DNA of 64,000 bases, from contig CAMDPX010000001.1 in the NCBI GenBank assembly GCA_945905295.1, forward strand, positions 1 through 64,000, in the 5' to 3' direction. A model generated the notes under the pieces. That model searched no databases. It saw nothing but the letters and a program-made list of their open reading frames with translations, and had not been told where the DNA came from. This stretch comes from Planctomyces sp. SH-PL62. Lineage in GTDB: Bacteria; Planctomycetota; Planctomycetia; Planctomycetales; Planctomycetaceae. Below are positions 25,588-35,627 of the stretch, piece after piece; the stretch's first letter is position 1, and each line of letters opens with the position of its first letter. The translations under genes were made by a program, and so were the position numbers.

Positions 25588-26853
25588 CTAGTCCTCGTCG
25601 GCGTAGCGGAGTTGTGTTTCGATGATTTGTTCGCTTCGGCGGAAGAACGCGTCGAGAACCTTCGGATCGAACTGCTTCTCGCGACCCTCACGCAGAATGC
25701 TGAAGCATTTCTCGCGGCTAAACGCTTTCTTGTAGACCCGTTTGCAACTGAGCGCGTCGTACACATCGGCCACGGCAGTGATGCGGCCTTCGATGGGAAT
25801 GTCTGTGCCGGACAGGCCCAACGGGTAGCCTTGGCCGTCCCACCATTCGTGGTGCGTTAGCGCAATGCGTGCCGCCAACGCCAGCACCGGCGAGGCTTTG
25901 GCATCCAACATCCTCGCTCCGAGTTTCGTGTGCTGTTTGACGGTGGACCATTCGTCAGTCGGCAGGCAATTGATGATCTGTTTGCCGATGCCACAATGCT
26001 TATGAACGACAGCGTATTCATCGGGATCGAGGCTGCCGGGTTTGTTGAGGATGGAATCCGGAAGTCCAATTTTTCCGATGTCGTGCAACTGAGCGGCCAA
26101 CTCCAAGGAGTCCACCTGCGCTTCGGAGTACCCCAGTTCGCGCGCGATGATTCCGGCAAACTTGCCCACGCGAATAATGTGCGAGCCGGTGTCGTTGTCG
26201 CGAAACTCACAGGCACGGGCCAGACAATAGATGACCTGCCGCCGTGACTCGGCCAGTTCGCTCGTCCGATCGCGAACCTGCGATTCCAGTTTCACGGAGT
26301 AGTTCGTCATCATGTCGAACTGCACCTTCATGGTCAGCACGTTGCGGACGCGCAACATCAGCTCGCTGGGGTCCACGGGCTTCGACAGGAAGTCCGACAC
26401 TCCCAATTCCAACGCCTGCGTCTTGATGGAGGCTTCAGGAGACGTGGTCAGCACCACGACGGGAATCTTGGCCAGGGCCGAGTCCATTTTCATGGCCCGC
26501 AGGATGTCCAGGCCGCTGACCTGCGGCATCATCACATCCAACAGCAGCACATCGGGCAGTTCGCGATGCAGCAGATCCAAAATCTTGTTGGAGTCCGTCG
26601 ATGAGATGAACTGCGAATAGCCACCCTGCTGGAGGAACTTGCGAACGACCAGCACGTTGTACGGCTCGTCATCGACGATCATGATCTTGGCCGCACGCAC
26701 CTTCTCCTGCATGGACCCCGAAATCGTCTCCGCGGGCTGAGCTGGGATGGGCGTCGGCCGATCCAACTGCAGCGAGGAGATCGTCGCATCCAGGTTCCGC
26801 CGGTCGAGGCGGTTGTGAGCAACAGAAGGTTCAGCAATCGCGGGTGCAGTCAT
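25588..26853 (-). CDS. Response regulator with REC and HD-GYP (c-di-GMP phosphodiesterase) domains
   Basis: The 421-residue regulator has an N-terminal tail of about 50 residues, a receiver domain (55-175) with acidic pocket VDDE, phospho-acceptor Asp106 in LLLDVMMP and Lys158, a helical linker of about 25 residues that may form a coiled coil, and an HD-GYP domain (about 205-415). The metal and GYP motifs are complete: His257-Asp258 in QLHDIGKIGLPD, HH at 334-335 and DGQGYP at 339-344. HD-GYP enzymes degrade cyclic di-GMP, so a phosphorelay signal is turned into a second-messenger change. The partner histidine kinase is not in the window. CGGAG precedes the ATG. Confidence 0.93.
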   Translation of the reverse strand: MTAPAIAEPSVAHNRLDRRNLDATISSLQLDRPTPIPAQPAETISGSMQEKVRAAKIMIVDDEPYNVLVVRKFLQQGGYSQFISSTDSNKILDLLHRELPDVLLLDVMMPQVSGLDILRAMKMDSALAKIPVVVLTTSPEASIKTQALELGVSDFLSKPVDPSELMLRVRNVLTMKVQFDMMTNYSVKLESQVRDRTSELAESRRQVIYCLARACEFRDNDTGSHIIRVGKFAGIIARELGYSEAQVDSLELAAQLHDIGKIGLPDSILNKPGSLDPDEYAVVHKHCGIGKQIINCLPTDEWSTVKQHTKLGARMLDAKASPVLALAARIALTHHEWWDGQGYPLGLSGTDIPIEGRITAVADVYDALSCKRVYKKAFSREKCFSILREGREKQFDPKVLDAFFRRSEQIIETQLRYADED

Positions 26854-27461
26854 CGTCCGACTCCGGAATCATTCCTCATCCGTGAGACGACCACGAATTT
26901 GGCGAACGTAAGATTGGTCACGATTCGAACGAGTGGCAGCGACAACCGCTGAGTTCCTGTGGAACGGTCGCCCCTCGGCGGAGGTTGTTCGGATTGTTCC
27001 GAATTCGTGCCGATCAACGACCGCTGGCCCTCGTCGGGGAAGACCGGGGCGAATCGCTGTCCGAGAAGTGACTTTTCGCCGTAGTGCGTCGTCAAGTTTT
27101 GATCTTGGGGTGGCACACCCTGAGTACTCGAAGGGTGTGGCTTGTGTTCGACGTCCACGCCCTTCGAGTACTCAGGGCGTGCCACCCATGTTCTTAGTCT
27201 TGACGCAGCAGTTGCCTGACTGTTCCCGGAGCGCAACCCTTCCCGGCAATTTCTGCCGCCGATTCAGGTCGTCCGAGGAAGTCGTTCACGGGCCATTCCG
27301 GCGCGGTTTGGAATAGTTGCGAGAGCTTTACCGTATTTGTGGATTCCACCGATCGGACCAACTCAACCGCCCAGCGAGGGTGTGCCGATAAGTCCGACAG
27401 GAGCCGTTCTGCCGACAGAGGGCTTCGCCGAGTCGTTTTCGGGTGCTGCAGGCGGCAATTC
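26854..27461. other. Gene-free interval between divergent regulator and TolC-like genes
   Basis: About 600 bases separate the divergent REC-HD-GYP and TolC-like genes. The only structure seen is the palindrome at 27108-27187. In-frame stretches exist on both strands, but none shows a recognisable protein. Promoters for both flanking genes should lie here; no convincing -10/-35 pair was found by eye. Confidence 0.6.
27108..27187. repeat. REPIN-like palindrome, GTGGCAC(A/G)CCC family
   Basis: Arms 27108-27140 and 27155-27187 are inverted copies of GGGTGGCAC(A/G)CCCTGAGTACTCG. Each arm contains the self-complementary GAGTACTC and folds on itself (ACACCCT..AGGGTGT). Two substitutions separate the arms and compensate within each arm, so the small hairpins remain paired: ACACCC/GGGTGT on one side and ACGCCC/GGGCGT on the other. 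Confidence 0.85.
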
Positions 27462-30137
27462 ATGAAGCGTTACGCGTGGACTAATTGGTTGAGCCGCCTG
27501 CTGACTGTCGCTATTTCAGCGAGCAGCCTGGCCACCGTTCGTCCTGTCGTTGCTCAAGACTGGAACAATGCGAACAGGCCGCGGCCGGTGAGCGTTCCCG
27601 AACAATGGCCGCATGCTCCGGTCGCACGCGGAAGTGCCGGCTTCTCGGGAGCGACACAATTTCCCTCCGCCGGTCGACAGTCCAATCCTTCCTACGAATC
27701 GCCACCAAGTTTTGCTCAGCCCAACGACAGCATGCGGCAGCAGGCCCAACTGCCAGTGATTGCTCCGGGACGCGCCAACCCGCCTGCGGCGTTTCGATCG
27801 ACGACTGGCACGCCATCCGTCGGTTCGTACAACGCACCGAATTCCGTCTCGCCGGCGCGGCCTCAACAGTGGTCGAATCGCACCCCGAACTACGCCGATC
27901 GCATTCCGACGGCAGTTCCCAACGGCGCTCAGGCGAGCGGGGTGGCGTCAGCCCCCCGGTTTTCCTCGGACATCGTGAACACCGGGGGGCTGACGCCGCC
28001 CCGCTCGCCAAGTTTTTCCGAGCCGCCCCGCTCGTCCGTTTTTCCAGAGCCGCAGAGTCTGCCGGCAATGACTTCACCGCCGCCGAGCAACAGCGCGACT
28101 TGGCCACCCCAACCGCAGCGGCCGACGAACCAAGTCCAGTCGTCCGAGTTTCCGCCCAATCCGGGGCAGTTCTCCAGTGTCCCGCGCTCTCTGTCCGAGC
28201 CGTCCGCACCCGCACCCGCACCCGCACCCGCACCCGCACCATCGCAACCGGTCGTCTTGCTCACCTCCGCCGAGCAGGAAGCGGCCATCGTCGTCAATGC
28301 CTTCAGTGAGATCACGCCGCGCTCGCGAGTCACCGCCAGCACCGCGCGCGAGCCGAAGTCGAAAACCCTCTCAAAAATCCAGCAGGTGCATTCTGAGTCC
28401 AGCCCGAACCACGAGGACGCCGGAGCCATTCCCGCCGAGAGTCTGATCTCGCCGTTCACGCAGCGGGCACAGTCGTATCCCGACAAAATGCCGCTCCCCA
28501 TTCAACCCGGCCAACTGGTGGAACTGCCGAAGGACTTCGCGCCGTGGTGGGACGAGGTCGTCAATCGGCCGGTGCGAACCAACTCGCAAAATCTCAACGT
28601 GGATGCCGAGAGCCTGGTTCTCAAAGCGATCGAGCATTCGCCGCAGATTATCGCCCTGCGGATTGATCCGGTGATCCGCGAGACCGTGATTCTGGAAGAG
28701 CACGCCGACTTCGACTGGGTCTCGTTTCTCGACACGACCTACAACGACACGAGCGATCCAATCGGCAGCGCGTTGACTGCCGGACCCGGAAAGACGCGCT
28801 ATCGCGACAACCATTTGCAATCGCGAGCCGGGTTCCGCAAGAAGCTCGACAGCGGCGGCAAATTCGACATCGCGCAACGCTTTGGCTATCAGGACACGAA
28901 CTCCGTTTTCTTCGTGCCGGGAGCGCAGGGAACGTCGCGTGTCGAATTGAACTTCACGCAACCGTTGCTGCGCGGCGGCGGAGAGACCGTCTCGCAAAGC
29001 CGTATCGTGCTGGCGTCGCTCGATCATGAAATGGCCTCGGCCGACCTGCTCGACAACATGCAGGATCACCTCGTCGCCGTGTACGAGTCGTATTGGACGC
29101 TGTACCGCGCGCGGGCGAACCGTCTGCAAAAGAATCGCCTGCTGCAACGAGCCGTTCAAACTCAAAAGCTGCTCGAAGGGCGGCAGGGAGTGGACTCGAT
29201 TCGCCGCCAGGTGCTGCGAGCTCAAGCGGCCGTCGCCAGCCGGCGCGCGGAGATCGTGCGCTGCGAGACCGCCATTCGGAACGCGGAATCCCGCTTGCGG
29301 CTGCTGGTCAACTCGCCCGACTTGAAGGACCGCAGCCAGGTCGAGCTTTTGCCCAGCGAACTGCCCATGTCCGAAGAATTGGAGATCACACTGCGGGGTT
29401 CCGTCGAATCCGCGCTTATGAATCGCCCTGATATCTTTTCGGCCATTCAACGCATGAAGGCCGAGAGCTTGCGGCTGGAAGTTTCCAAGAACGATTTGCT
29501 CCCCAAGCTCGATCTCGTGCTGGGAACCTACGTCGCCGGCCTGCGCGGAAACGGACAGATCGACAAAGCCTGGAACGACCAATTCAACGTCGGCGAACCG
29601 GGCTACAACATCGGTCTCACATTCGAAATGCCGCTGGGCAATCGAGCCGCGAAGGCGCGGCAATGCCGTCGGCAGTGGGAGCTTGCCAAAGCCCTCAAGG
29701 AGTTCGAGGCATCGGTCGAAACCGCGATGACCGAAGTCGAAGTCTCCGTCCGCGAAATCGAGACCACCTATCAGGAAATGCTCGGCCACTTCCAGGCGAT
29801 GGTTTCCGCCGAGAACGAAGCGCAGTATCTCGAAGAACGTTGGAAGCTGCTCCCCGGAAACGATCAGACCATCAGCTTTCTGCTGGAGGATTTGCTCGAC
29901 GCTCAAGAACGTGTCGCCGACGAAGAGGCCGACTTTGTCGCTTCGCAGGTCGCGTATGTGTTGTCGGTCGTGAACCTCAAACGCGCGACCGGAATTCTGT
30001 TGACGGTCGATCAATCCGGAGCCGCCCAAGTGACTCCCACTCAGACTCCGAAATCCAGTACGCAGCCCGCACCACAAGCGGTGCCGCAACCTCTTTCCGT
30101 TCCGCCCGCTCCCGGCCCGTTGCGATTACCGAACTAA
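27462..30137 (+). CDS. TolC-type outer-membrane efflux protein with long Pro/Ser-rich N-terminal region
   Basis: An 891-residue member of the outer-membrane efflux (TolC/OEP) family, which forms trimeric channels for export. A signal peptide ends near residue 31 (RPVVA-QDW). Residues 35-380 are low in complexity, rich in Pro/Ser/Asn, and include the in-frame palindrome at about 157-183 and a PAPAPAPA stretch near 250-260. The OEP domain starts at about 385 (ESLVLKAIEHSPQIIALRI), with beta-strand parts, TQPLLRGGG, and long helices rich in Arg/Gln/Glu to about 850. Ordinary TolC proteins lack such an N-terminal extension. It heads the block with SecA-like, HlyD and M50/HlyD genes, so I infer the outer-membrane exit of that system. 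Confidence 0.85.
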   Translation: MKRYAWTNWLSRLLTVAISASSLATVRPVVAQDWNNANRPRPVSVPEQWPHAPVARGSAGFSGATQFPSAGRQSNPSYESPPSFAQPNDSMRQQAQLPVIAPGRANPPAAFRSTTGTPSVGSYNAPNSVSPARPQQWSNRTPNYADRIPTAVPNGAQASGVASAPRFSSDIVNTGGLTPPRSPSFSEPPRSSVFPEPQSLPAMTSPPPSNSATWPPQPQRPTNQVQSSEFPPNPGQFSSVPRSLSEPSAPAPAPAPAPAPSQPVVLLTSAEQEAAIVVNAFSEITPRSRVTASTAREPKSKTLSKIQQVHSESSPNHEDAGAIPAESLISPFTQRAQSYPDKMPLPIQPGQLVELPKDFAPWWDEVVNRPVRTNSQNLNVDAESLVLKAIEHSPQIIALRIDPVIRETVILEEHADFDWVSFLDTTYNDTSDPIGSALTAGPGKTRYRDNHLQSRAGFRKKLDSGGKFDIAQRFGYQDTNSVFFVPGAQGTSRVELNFTQPLLRGGGETVSQSRIVLASLDHEMASADLLDNMQDHLVAVYESYWTLYRARANRLQKNRLLQRAVQTQKLLEGRQGVDSIRRQVLRAQAAVASRRAEIVRCETAIRNAESRLRLLVNSPDLKDRSQVELLPSELPMSEELEITLRGSVESALMNRPDIFSAIQRMKAESLRLEVSKNDLLPKLDLVLGTYVAGLRGNGQIDKAWNDQFNVGEPGYNIGLTFEMPLGNRAAKARQCRRQWELAKALKEFEASVETAMTEVEVSVREIETTYQEMLGHFQAMVSAENEAQYLEERWKLLPGNDQTISFLLEDLLDAQERVADEEADFVASQVAYVLSVVNLKRATGILLTVDQSGAAQVTPTQTPKSSTQPAPQAVPQPLSVPPAPGPLRLPN
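27932..28009. repeat. REPIN-like element inside the TolC-like coding sequence (in frame)
   Basis: Inverted arms 27932-27959 and 27982-28009 lie within the low-complexity part of the TolC-like gene. They keep the frame open and encode a short insert including SGVASAPRF and TGGLTPPRS. The second arm is identical over 28 bases to the solo copy at 1169-1196. A shortened partial copy follows at about 28020-28030. Confidence 0.85.
28205..28242 (+). repeat. Hexanucleotide tandem repeat in the TolC-like gene
   Basis: CGCACC is repeated about six times in tandem and encodes alternating Pro-Ala. Slippage by whole units would change the length of the linker without shifting the frame. Confidence 0.85.
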
Positions 30138-30446
30138 CCCGAAGCGTCAGTTTTGAAGTTCCGCAGTTTTTGAATTGGCCCCATCCGGCTTGCCCGGATG
30201 GTGAAAACGATGGAGAGCTAGTCGCGAGCCTCACAGTCCACTCCCCCTGTTTTCCCGCAGTTCGCCGCCTTCGGCGGCGAACTGCGGGAAAACAGAGAGG
30301 TGGGCGGAGTGTCGATCCGGAATAGCCCGCCATCAGATTCACCATCCGGGCAAGCCGGATGGGGTCTGTTCCAGTTTCCACATTTTCTCGATCAAACTCG
30401 TTGTGACGACCTCAAACTGCGCAACTTCAAAACTGACGCTTCGGGT
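30138..30446. repeat. Three-tier nested inverted repeat between TolC-like and SecA-like genes
   Basis: Outer arms (30138-30170 and 30414-30446) match over 33 bases with one mismatch and begin ACCCGAAGCGTCAG. Inside them is a second pair around 30178-30206 and its partner near 30336-30364, each a dyad of CATCCGG..CCGGATG with a CTTGC loop. Inside that is a hairpin centred near 30271. The element starts directly at the stop of the TolC-like gene and ends 16 bases before the SecA-like ATG, filling the whole gap. Confidence 0.85.
30249..30293. terminator. Very strong perfect hairpin; possible terminator or RNA-stabilising stem
   Basis: GTTTTCCCGCAGTTCGCCGCC pairs perfectly with its complement around a TTCG-like loop. 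There is no U-tract after the stem, so intrinsic termination is uncertain. The stem could attenuate read-through from the TolC-like gene into the SecA-like gene, or protect the 3' end. Confidence 0.35.
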
Positions 30447-30462
30447 GACTGAGTCGTTCCCC

Positions 30463-32474
<2,012 letters not shown>

Positions 32475-32478
<4 letters not shown>

Positions 32479-33434
32479 ACCAATACGAACGAGGCTTCGA
32501 TCAGCCGGAACGCGCTAGCGTCCGGTTCGGACACAATGACAAACGCAAACCGGACGCTAGCGCGTTCCGGCTGATCATCGCAGCCATGTGCCTCGCGTTC
32601 CTCGCCGCCAACGCGAGCGCCGGTGAGATCGAAGGCTTCACCGAGCCGCATCGCACGATCGACATCGCCGCCGTCGATTCAGGCATCATCATCGACGTAC
32701 ACGTCAAAGAGGGGGACAAGGTCAGCAAAGACCAGCCGCTGGCTGAATTGAATCAGGACGTCCTCAAAGCAACGCTCGAAATCGCGCGTGCTCAGCGTGA
32801 TGCCACCAGCGCTCTGAAATCCGCTGAATCCGAATTGAAACTGCGAGCCGACCGGCTCGCGAAATTGAAAATCCTCCGCGACCGAGGCAACGCCAGCGAA
32901 GAAGAAGTCTTCCGCGCGGAACTCGAACAGGAAATCGCCGAAGCGCATGTCCTCGCAGCCAAGGAAAATCAGGAGATCAAGTCGCTCGACCACGAACGAA
33001 TCCGGTTGCAGCTCGCGCAGCGCACGGTGCGCTCCACGATCGATGGCTTCGTCACGCACATCCACCGCGACACCGGCGAGTTCGTCGCGCCGACCGATCC
33101 CGTCGTGATGACCGTCGTGCAGCTTGATCCGCTGGCGATCGTGTTCTCTGTCCCCGCCAGCGCCGCGGCCAGCTTCCAGCCGAATCAATCGTTGCCGGTC
33201 CGCATCGACGGAGAGAAAAAACTGGCCGACAGCAAAATCGACAGCATCTCGCCGGTGATCAATGCGGAAAGTCAGACCGTTCGCGTCCGCGTGCTGATTC
33301 CCAACGCGGGCTACAAGCTCCGCAGTGGCGCGAAGAGCTTTCTGGAAATTCCCGGCCTCCCCGAAAAAGCCACCACGCCCAATCCACGAATCACCACGAA
33401 ACCAGTCCCACCGGCCAAGCCGATCAAGCAGTGA
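32475..33434 (+). CDS. HlyD-type periplasmic adaptor (membrane fusion protein)
   Basis: Adaptors of this kind bridge an inner-membrane motor to a TolC-type channel. The 319-residue protein has a leader whose hydrophobic part (AAMCLAFLAANASA) lies at about 36-50, behind a 30-residue extension encoded by a palindrome. The lipoyl/barrel-sandwich halves (SGIIIDVHVKEGDKVSKDQPLAEL and VRSTIDGFVTHIHRDTGEFV) flank a helical hairpin of about 80 residues (IARAQRDATSALKSAESELKLRADRLAKL), then a beta-barrel (VIDP-like LDPLAIVFSVP). It overlaps the SecA-like gene by ATGA, so translation is coupled. The start is fixed by that overlap; a Met before the leader proper would be CLAF-internal. Confidence 0.88.
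32499..32576. repeat. REPIN-like element in the 5' coding part of the HlyD gene (in frame)
   Basis: Arms 32499-32527 (GATCAGCCGGAACGCGCTAGCG...) and 32548-32576 are perfect reverse complements with CGCTAGCG dyads in each arm. The element begins 24 bases after the ATG and encodes about 26 residues ahead of the signal peptide. Either the adaptor begins with an odd cytosolic tag, or the natural start lies inside or after it. Confidence 0.9.
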
Positions 33435-33503
33435 TCCGAGTGCCGGATATCAGGACGACGAACCATTTCTGGCTCTCCACCATTCATGTTGATTTCTGCG
33501 TCG

Positions 33504-33569
33504 AGTGAGCCGCAAGGCGCTAGCCGCGGGTTGTTTTCATCGACCCGCGGCTAGCGCCTTGCGGCTCAC
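33504..33569. repeat. REPIN-like palindrome, GTGAGCCGCAAGG family
   Basis: Arms starting GTGAGCCGCAAGGCGCTAGCCGCGGG (read inward on both strands) flank a short spacer. Related in layout to the element at 1052-1120. It lies in the gap between the HlyD and GAF-HlyD genes. Confidence 0.85.
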
Positions 33570-33619
33570 AAATTCACTTTCAACACGAATGGCGAAGAGC
33601 CCCATTTCTCAGCGACACG

Positions 33620-35467
33620 ATGTCAATTCCCTCGACGATCTCTGAAGCTCAAGCGACTCGGCCGGCGCGCGCGCCGAGCACGCTGGCGGACTTCGAGTCG
33701 GCACTTGCGAACGGCCATCCGGATCAATGGCTGGACCGAGTTGCTGAAACCGCGCGGCGGTCGGCCGATTTGTTTTCGCTCGGCTGGTTCGGAATGGGTG
33801 CCAGTCCTCGTTTCTCGCATCACTTGCCCGACTCTGAAAAGCCGCTCGAACAGGTGCTCTCACAAGTCGCCGCACAGTCCGCTACGAAGCGGGACACGGT
33901 CGTGATGACTGCCAGGCCGGCCGCTCAATCCGGCAGTTTGCAGCGGAACTTCACGCTCATCGCCGTCCCGATGGAATCCGCCACGGATCGCGGCAGCTTG
34001 GCGGCCGCTTTTCTTGAAAACCTCTCTGTGACGCCGCAGCAGATCAACGTGCTGCAAACAGCGGCAGCCGCGATGCGGTTGCAGCGCGGATTGTCCGTCA
34101 CGAAACAGGCGCAGGACGAATTGCTGGCGGCAGCGGCGGTGATCGATCTGGTCGCTCGGCTGCAAACATGTGAGTCGCAGTTGGCCGCCTGTCAGCGACT
34201 GGCCGACGATGTCGCCAGGCATACGAGCAGCAACTTCGTCGCGGTCGGACTGATTTCGAAGCTTGGCCGCACATGTCGCATCGCCGCTGTCTCCGATCCA
34301 GCGGCGGTCCCACAGGAGTCCGAACGTCGGCAGGCGGTCGAAGCGACGCTGGAAGAGATCGTCATTCGTGACACGCTGACCGTCTGGCCTCCGGAATCAA
34401 ACACGCGCCGCCACGGATTGCTGACACACGCGCGACTGTGCGAATTGCTCGGCGTCGAGACCGTGTTCGGCAGTCCGATTCGACTGGCGGATGGCACGTC
34501 GATCGGAGCCTGGTTGCTCTGCGGCGGAACCGAACTTCGCAACAACGTTGTGCATCGCCGATTCGTCGAAGCGGCCAGCCAGCGACTTGGAGCACCGCTG
34601 CATCTCGTCCACCGCGCCGAGCCTTCGACGCTGCATCGACTGCTGACGAAACTCGGTGCCTCATCCGATTCATCGCGGAAGCGGACGCTGCTGCTGACCG
34701 CCGCCTTGGGGCTGGCCTGTTTGACATTGCCGATGACTCACGAAGTGGCCTGCGACTGCGAGCTGCAGCCGGTCGTGCGTCGCTTCGTCGCGGCACCGTT
34801 TGAAGGGACGCTGGAAACATCACTGGTCGAACCGGGAGAAAACGTCGTCGCCGGGCAACTGCTCGCCCGCATGGACCCGCGCGAGATCAACTGGGAAATG
34901 GCCGGCGTCGATGCCGAACAACAACGCGCCGCCAAAGAACGCGACACCAACCTCGTCAAGCAGGACATCGGTGCCGCCGAGATTTCCAAATACGACATCG
35001 AACGCCTGAAGACGCGCCGTAAACTGCTGACGCATCGCAGCGAGAATCTCGAAATCCGTAGCCCGATCGACGGACTGGTCATCACCGGCGACCTGAAGAA
35101 GTCGGAAGGAGTGCCGATGAAAACCGGCGACCGACTCTTCGAAATCGCTCCGCTGGACCAGATGCTGGTCGAGGTCGCGATTCCCGAACCGGACATCCGG
35201 CACATCGTCGTCGGTCAAGAAGTCTCGGTCGTCCTCGACGCCTTTCCCGGCGAGACATTGACCGGCACGCTGCGTCGCATCCATCCACGCTCGGAAGTCC
35301 GCGACGAATCGAACGTCTTCATCGCCGAGGTGGAACTCTCCAACCTGCAAGGCCGATTGCGTCCCGGCATGAAAGGCTCCGCCGACATCACCGCCGGCCG
35401 ACGAATGCTCGGATGGATCCTGTTTCACCGACCGATCGAAGCGGCCTTGTTGAGACTGGGGTGGTGA
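33620..35467 (+). CDS. GAF-like cytosolic domain fused through one membrane helix to an HlyD adaptor
   Basis: A 615-residue protein of unusual build. Residues 1-350 are cytosolic-looking and contain at least one GAF-like fold (about 205-335, SNFVAVGLISKLGRTCRIAAV ... FGSPIRLADGTSIGAWLLCGG). A single membrane helix follows (about 354-373, RTLLLTAALGLACLTLPMTH). The C-terminal part is a periplasmic adaptor: FVAAPFEGTLETSLVEPGENVVAGQLLARMD, a short helical hairpin, LEIRSPIDGLVITGDLKKSEG, then a barrel (LDQMLVEVAIPEPDIRHIVVGQEVSV). GAF domains bind small ligands, so I infer a signal-gated adaptor. The hairpin is short, so it may not reach a TolC channel unaided. ATG start without a strong ribosome site. 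Confidence 0.8.
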   Translation: MSIPSTISEAQATRPARAPSTLADFESALANGHPDQWLDRVAETARRSADLFSLGWFGMGASPRFSHHLPDSEKPLEQVLSQVAAQSATKRDTVVMTARPAAQSGSLQRNFTLIAVPMESATDRGSLAAAFLENLSVTPQQINVLQTAAAAMRLQRGLSVTKQAQDELLAAAAVIDLVARLQTCESQLAACQRLADDVARHTSSNFVAVGLISKLGRTCRIAAVSDPAAVPQESERRQAVEATLEEIVIRDTLTVWPPESNTRRHGLLTHARLCELLGVETVFGSPIRLADGTSIGAWLLCGGTELRNNVVHRRFVEAASQRLGAPLHLVHRAEPSTLHRLLTKLGASSDSSRKRTLLLTAALGLACLTLPMTHEVACDCELQPVVRRFVAAPFEGTLETSLVEPGENVVAGQLLARMDPREINWEMAGVDAEQQRAAKERDTNLVKQDIGAAEISKYDIERLKTRRKLLTHRSENLEIRSPIDGLVITGDLKKSEGVPMKTGDRLFEIAPLDQMLVEVAIPEPDIRHIVVGQEVSVVLDAFPGETLTGTLRRIHPRSEVRDESNVFIAEVELSNLQGRLRPGMKGSADITAGRRMLGWILFHRPIEAALLRLGW

Positions 35468-35524
35468 GTGACATCTGAAATCCAGCGAGGCGGCATCTTC
35501 GAACAACGAATCATGAAGAGTTTT

Positions 35525-35606
35525 GGAACGCTAATCGGCGCTAATGAACGCTAATGAGACAAGTCCTTGGGTTGGATTAGCGAAGATTAGTGCCGATTAG
35601 TGTTCC
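35525..35606. repeat. Inverted-repeat element built of GCTAAT units
   Basis: Arms 35525-35555 (GGAACGCTAATCGGCGCTAA...) and 35576-35606 are imperfect reverse complements. Each arm holds repeated CGCTAAT-like words, so the element is a cluster of short sites as well as a dyad. It ends 22 bases before the ATG of the M50/HlyD gene. Confidence 0.75.
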
Positions 35607-35627
35607 TCAAAACGAGACTCCCCGACC

